NCBI GenBank assembly: GCA_028065135.1 | Contig: JAPTWR010000120.1 | Location: 1 to 9,566, forward strand | Origin: Acidithiobacillus sp. | Lineage (GTDB): Bacteria > Pseudomonadota > Gammaproteobacteria > Acidithiobacillales > Acidithiobacillaceae | Reading direction: 5' to 3' | Length of the DNA: 9,566 bases | Shown: positions 6,697 through 9,566 of the stretch, in pieces | Layout of the letters: the number at the start of each line of letters is the position of its first letter | Numbering within the stretch: the first letter of the stretch is position 1 | Position numbers and translations under genes: made by a program | Notes under the pieces: generated by a model | What the model was told of the DNA's origin: nothing | What the model saw: only the letters and a program-made list of their open reading frames with translations | Databases searched by the model: none

Positions 6697-8444
6697 CTTC
6701 TGCAATCATTCTCCTTGTTGCAGTTCTGGCATTGTCAGTTTTTCTGGCATTGCCGTTGGGCCACTATATGTATCGTGTTGTTGAAGGTCATCGATTCTGG
6801 GCCACCCGTTTCCTGGGACCGCTGGAAAAAAGAATATATCGTCTGACCGGAGTACCTGTCGACGATGAAATGGGATGGAAACGCTATTCCCTGTCCCTAT
6901 TGCTTTTCAATATTCTCGGCGTTTTGTTTATGTATTTTATTTTTCAAGCACAAGGCGCCTTGCCGCTGAATCCACAGCATCTACCTGGAACGTCCATTGG
7001 CACGGCTTTCAATTCCGCCATTGCTGCGATAACCACCACCAACTGGCAAGATTATGGTGGTGAAACGACGCTGAGTTATCTGTCGCAGATGCTGCCCTAT
7101 ACAGATCTGAATTTTATCGGTGGAGCAAGCGGTATTGCTATCGTTCTGGCCATTATTCGTGGCGTAGTGCGAAAAAACACGCACCTTTTGGGTAATTTCT
7201 GGGTCGATATTACGCGCATTATCCTCTACGTTCTGATCCCCATGTCAATCATACTGGCGCTAATTTTCATTCAGCAGGGCGTTATCCAGACCTTTGGGCC
7301 TTATGTGCAGGTCCATTTGATTGCACCCTTCCAAAGCGGGGGGAAACAAATCACTCAACAGATGATCGCGATGGGACCGGTGGCCTCGCAAGCATCCATC
7401 GCAGTGCTGTGTAATAACGGTGAAGGGTTTTTCGATGCGAGTTTCGCCCATCCGTTTGAAAACCCAACCGCGCTGACTAATTTTTTGTATATGATTGGTA
7501 TGATACTGATCCCGATTGCTATCGTGTTTATGTTTGGTCACATGGCCAAGGCTAAAGGCACTGCTTGGGCGCTATTAATCGCCATGTTGGTGATTTTTGT
7601 GCCCTTGGCTCTTTTGAGCGAACATGTCGACCTCGCGGGCAACCCACTATTCAATACACTCCATGTCACGCAGGCGCATACCGCTGTGCTGGCCGGTGGC
7701 GGCAATATGGAAGGGGTTGAGGATCGCTTTGGTGTGGCGGCTTCAGACCTGTTTTCAAGCCTCGCCACCACCACGTCATCCGGTCTTGCGGATTGCGCTT
7801 ATGATTCGCTTATGCCCCTGTCCGGTGGTGTCAATCTCTTCTTTATGGATCTGGGAGAGTGCGTGATCGGCGGTGTGGGTACGGGATTAGCAACCATGCT
7901 CGCTTTTGCGATCTTCACGGTATTTCTGGGTGGCCTCCTGGTGGGACGTACGCCAGAGTTTCTCGGTAAAAAGATTGAGTCCTTTGAGATTAAAATGGCC
8001 TCACTGGCCATCCTCATCATGCCATTACTGGTTTTGATTGGTACGGCGATCGCCGTGAGTACGAGCGCCGGACGGGCCGGGGCCTTTAATCCGGGGACGC
8101 ATGGTTTCAGCGAGATCCTCTATGCCATTACCAGTCCCGCCAACAATAATGGCAGCGCCTTTGGTGGATTGAGCAGTGATACGACCTTTTACAACATCAT
8201 CACCGGGATCGTCATGCTCTTCGGCCGCTATTGGCCCTATCTGGCGCTGCTGGCACTGGCGGGTTCGCTGGCGGGCAAAAAGACGATCCCCGTTGGCGCC
8301 GGCACCTTGACGACCCATACCCCAATCTTCATCGGTCTGCTGGTAGGTGTTGTCATTCTGCTCGGCGCGCTCAATTTCTTTCCGGCACTGGCGCTGGGAC
8401 CGATTGCAGAACAACTGGCACCCCTCAACACGCTGGCTCATTGA
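6693..8444 (+). CDS. kdpA: KdpA paralogue with altered K+ selectivity filter, copy 1
   Basis: KdpA is the channel-like subunit of the KdpFABC ATPase, with four pore-loop repeats lining a K+ filter. This 583-residue protein is full length and has about ten membrane segments. Family blocks include FWATR, LPLNP, SYLSQM, GNFWVD, HPFENPTALTN, LGECVIGGVGTGL and NNNGSAFGGL. It matches copy 2 without gaps over the readable 245 residues (about 141 identical by hand count). Three filter loops differ from the norm. Loop 1 is TTTNWQ (114-119) instead of TNTNWQ. Loop 2 is CNNGEGFF (240-247) instead of GNNGGGFF, placing Glu244 where copy 2 has Gly. Loop 3 is SSG (362-364) instead of SCG. Loop 4 looks normal. 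No kdpB or kdpC follows; another kdp unit does. The reading frame is intact, so it is not a simple pseudogene. It may have changed specificity, act as a modified subunit, or be decaying. Confidence 0.93.
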   Translation: MTSAIILLVAVLALSVFLALPLGHYMYRVVEGHRFWATRFLGPLEKRIYRLTGVPVDDEMGWKRYSLSLLLFNILGVLFMYFIFQAQGALPLNPQHLPGTSIGTAFNSAIAAITTTNWQDYGGETTLSYLSQMLPYTDLNFIGGASGIAIVLAIIRGVVRKNTHLLGNFWVDITRIILYVLIPMSIILALIFIQQGVIQTFGPYVQVHLIAPFQSGGKQITQQMIAMGPVASQASIAVLCNNGEGFFDASFAHPFENPTALTNFLYMIGMILIPIAIVFMFGHMAKAKGTAWALLIAMLVIFVPLALLSEHVDLAGNPLFNTLHVTQAHTAVLAGGGNMEGVEDRFGVAASDLFSSLATTTSSGLADCAYDSLMPLSGGVNLFFMDLGECVIGGVGTGLATMLAFAIFTVFLGGLLVGRTPEFLGKKIESFEIKMASLAILIMPLLVLIGTAIAVSTSAGRAGAFNPGTHGFSEILYAITSPANNNGSAFGGLSSDTTFYNIITGIVMLFGRYWPYLALLALAGSLAGKKTIPVGAGTLTTHTPIFIGLLVGVVILLGALNFFPALALGPIAEQLAPLNTLAH

Positions 8445-8529
8445 GGAATCATATGGATCCACCCCCGCTGTGTGCTCCGCAGCGGGGAGCGTCGGTGCGG
8501 TGAATCCAGCATTGGGCTGAACAATCACG
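8445..8529 (+). other. Spacer after kdpA copy 1 with GC hairpin and 16-codon micro-ORF
   Basis: A stem CCCCGCTG (8463-8470) / CAGCGGGG (8480-8487) with a 9-base loop follows kdpA. It lacks a T-tract, so rho-independent termination is doubtful. A 16-codon frame (8453-8503, MDPPPLCAPQRGASVR) begins 8 bases after the kdpA stop behind TGAGGAATCAT, just where kdpB would normally start, but it does not resemble KdpB. I treat it as probably not a gene. It could be the stub left by deletion of kdpBC. Confidence 0.4.
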
Positions 8530-8610
8530 AATTTATATACGTTTTATATAGGTTTTATATGGAATTTATAGATGGATGCTTGCTAGTGTTGCACACGGCT
8601 ACATTATGAT
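8530..8610 (+). promoter_or_regulatory. kdp control region and promoter, copy 2
   Basis: The AT-rich block repeats that of copy 1, with the identical 24-base core at 8553-8576 and CTTGCTAGT after it. TTTATA-like words are arranged in series and are candidates for KdpE binding. TTGCTA (8580-8585) and TATGAT (8605-8610) could be -35 and -10, with a 19-base spacer that is somewhat long, as in many activator-dependent promoters. The -10-like word is absent at the equivalent place in copy 1. Start point and regulator are inferred. Confidence 0.55.
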
Positions 8611-8640
8611 GGTGTGCGGGGTGTGGGCCTAGCGCACACC
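8591..8640 (+). promoter_or_regulatory. Possible alternative-hairpin leader RNA before the kdp leader gene
   Basis: Segment B, GGTGTGCG (8611-8618), pairs perfectly with segment C, CGCACACC (8633-8640), forming an 8-bp stem with a 14-base loop. The stem ends directly against the AAGGAGG ribosome site at 8641-8647. B can instead pair with segment A, GCACAC (8591-8596), over 6 bp plus flanking G-T pairs. A and C are therefore mutually exclusive partners. Segment A overlaps the proposed promoter spacer, so this works only if transcription starts upstream of about 8590. A DNA operator dyad is the alternative. Confidence 0.35.
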
Positions 8641-8651
8641 AAGGAGGCTAC

Positions 8652-8744
8652 ATGGAGCTTATATACCTATTGATTATTATCGGTTTTTTCCTGGCGTCCA
8701 TAGGGGTTGTTGAGCTATTGGATCGCCTGAGGAGCATAAAATGA
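8652..8744 (+). CDS. Small single-span membrane peptide leading the kdp operon
   Basis: This is a 30-residue peptide: MELIYLLIIIGFFLASIGVV followed by ELLDRLRSIK. It has one hydrophobic helix (about 2-20) and a basic tail, implying an inner-membrane peptide with a cytoplasmic C-terminus. AAGGAGG (8641-8647) lies 4 bases before the ATG, so translation should be strong. The TGA overlaps the kdpF ATG (ATGA, 8741-8744), coupling the two. Small membrane genes before kdpF are known in other bacteria, but I cannot name this one. Its damaged homologue before copy 1 shows the arrangement predates the duplication and supports it being a real gene. Confidence 0.7.
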   Translation: MELIYLLIIIGFFLASIGVVELLDRLRSIK

Positions 8745-8833
8745 ACGCTTTTGTGTGGATAGGCCTCGGATTGGGCGCCATGCTCTTCATCTATCTCTTG
8801 GTATTCCTGATTAGTCCGGAGCGCTTCCTATGA
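8741..8833 (+). CDS. kdpF: KdpF-like small membrane subunit, copy 2
   Basis: This is a 30-residue single-span peptide, MNAFVWIGLGLGAMLFIYLL then VFLISPERFL, with the uninterrupted helix and short polar end (SPE-x-F) typical of KdpF, which binds KdpA and stabilises the pump. GAGGAG (8729-8734) lies 6 bases upstream of the ATG. The stop overlaps the kdpA start (ATGA, 8830-8833). Together with the leader peptide it gives a three-gene chain of four-base overlaps, implying coupled translation of pump subunits. Confidence 0.82.
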   Translation: MNAFVWIGLGLGAMLFIYLLVFLISPERFL

Positions 8834-9566
8834 TATCTACCATCATACTGACAGCCGCGGTTTTGCTGTTGACCATTCTGCTGGCCTTGCCGCTGGGGCG
8901 CTATATGCATCGCGTCTATGCGGGTGATCGATTCTGGGCGACACGCCTGATGGGTCCCGTGGAGCGGGGACTGTACCGCGTCATCGGTGTTTCGGCGAGC
9001 GAGGAAATGGATTGGAAGCGCTACGCCATCGCCCTGTTGATCTTTAACCTGATCGGTGGCGTTTTTCTCTATGCCTTGTTGTTGGCGCAAGGCGCGCTGC
9101 CCCTGAATCCTTTACACTTCGGCGGCGTCCCAAGTGCTTCCGCATTCAATACCGCAGTCAGTTTTATCACCAATACCAATTGGCAGGATTACTCCGGCGG
9201 CTCGACCATGAGTTATCTCTCGCAGATGCTGGGCCTGACCGTGCAGAATTTCCTCTCGGCGGCGACGGGCATCACTATCGTCCTGCCCATCATTCGCGCT
9301 CTCGCCCGTCATAAAACCAAGAATCTCGGAAATTTCTGGGTCGACATGACGCGCACCGTTCTCTACGTACTGCTCCCCCTGTCCGCGCTCTTTGCGCTGA
9401 TTCTTATGGAACAGGGCGTGGTACAAACGTTGACAGGGGTAGTGCGCGCTGACCTCATCGCTCCATTTGTGTCCGGCGGCAAGACTATTCTTCATCAGAT
9501 GATTCATGTGGGACCGGTAGCCTCTCAAGAGGCCATCATGATGCTGGGTAACAATGGGGGCGGGTT
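8830..9566 (+). CDS. kdpA: KdpA, K+-binding subunit of the Kdp pump, copy 2 (runs off right edge)
   Basis: The first 245 residues are visible, starting MISTIILTAAVLLLTILLAL. It has the canonical first filter loop FITNTNWQDYSGG (112-124) and a standard second loop GNNGGG (240-245) cut by the window edge. Conserved blocks RFWATR, ALPLNP, SYLSQM and LGNFWVD are present. Compared with copy 1 it aligns without gaps, about 58% identical by hand count, and keeps Asn115 and Gly244, which copy 1 has changed. Normal filter residues, an intact leader peptide and an intact kdpF suggest this is the functional kdp operon. kdpB and kdpC would be expected to the right. Confidence 0.97.
   Translation, partial: MISTIILTAAVLLLTILLALPLGRYMHRVYAGDRFWATRLMGPVERGLYRVIGVSASEEMDWKRYAIALLIFNLIGGVFLYALLLAQGALPLNPLHFGGVPSASAFNTAVSFITNTNWQDYSGGSTMSYLSQMLGLTVQNFLSAATGITIVLPIIRALARHKTKNLGNFWVDMTRTVLYVLLPLSALFALILMEQGVVQTLTGVVRADLIAPFVSGGKTILHQMIHVGPVASQEAIMMLGNNGGG

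Noticed and set aside
6693..8444. KdpA copy 1 as a plain pseudogene
   Set aside because: The frame is uninterrupted over 583 codons, it is coupled to kdpF, and conserved blocks outside the filter are kept.
8025..8528. 167-codon minus-strand frame
   Set aside because: It is antisense to kdpA copy 1 and its spacer, with low-complexity, Gln/Asn-rich translation and no ribosome site.

Overview
The window looks like DNA from an acidophilic proteobacterium, most plausibly Acidithiobacillus or a close relative. It carries a merC-merA mercury operon of the kind known from that genus, with no merT or merP, followed on the other strand by a potassium-pump (kdp) locus. The genus is inferred from gene content and family resemblance, because no rRNA or other taxonomic marker is present.

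Layout. Positions 1-401 hold the 3' end of a rightward gene for a probable winged-helix protein. Positions 577-711 look like transposon debris: a res-like dyad and a broken DUF3330-type reading frame. Positions 728-1102 (minus) encode a small AT-rich protein with two YHS/TRASH-like metal-binding repeats. Positions 1173-1402 hold fragments, including the start of a broken merE. Positions 1395-5968 (minus) form a mercury operon read right to left: merC, merA, a GH15 glucoamylase, merD and the merE remnant. A textbook MerR-type promoter lies upstream of merC at 6038-6068. A second, frameshifted merE lies upstream of that promoter at 6065-6275.

From about 6300 the window turns rightward into a tandem potassium-transport locus. 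Two copies of the same arrangement follow each other: an AT-rich control region (with an identical 24-base core), a tiny membrane-peptide gene, kdpF, then kdpA. In the first copy the tiny leader gene is frameshifted and KdpA is full length, but three of its four selectivity-filter loops are altered and no kdpB or kdpC follows it. The second copy has standard filter residues as far as it can be read and runs off the right edge. It is probably the working kdpFABC operon.

How the genes work together. MerC brings Hg(II) across the inner membrane, and MerA reduces it to volatile Hg(0) with NADPH. MerD modulates MerR at the operator, although merR itself is not in the window. The cytoplasmic glucoamylase sits between merA and merD, two bases from merD, so it should be made in the same mercury-induced transcript. 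That is not a normal mer cargo. The kdp genes serve high-affinity K+ uptake. The most interesting points are the glucoamylase inside the mer operon, the orphan filter-altered KdpA, and possible alternative RNA hairpins in front of the second kdp leader gene.
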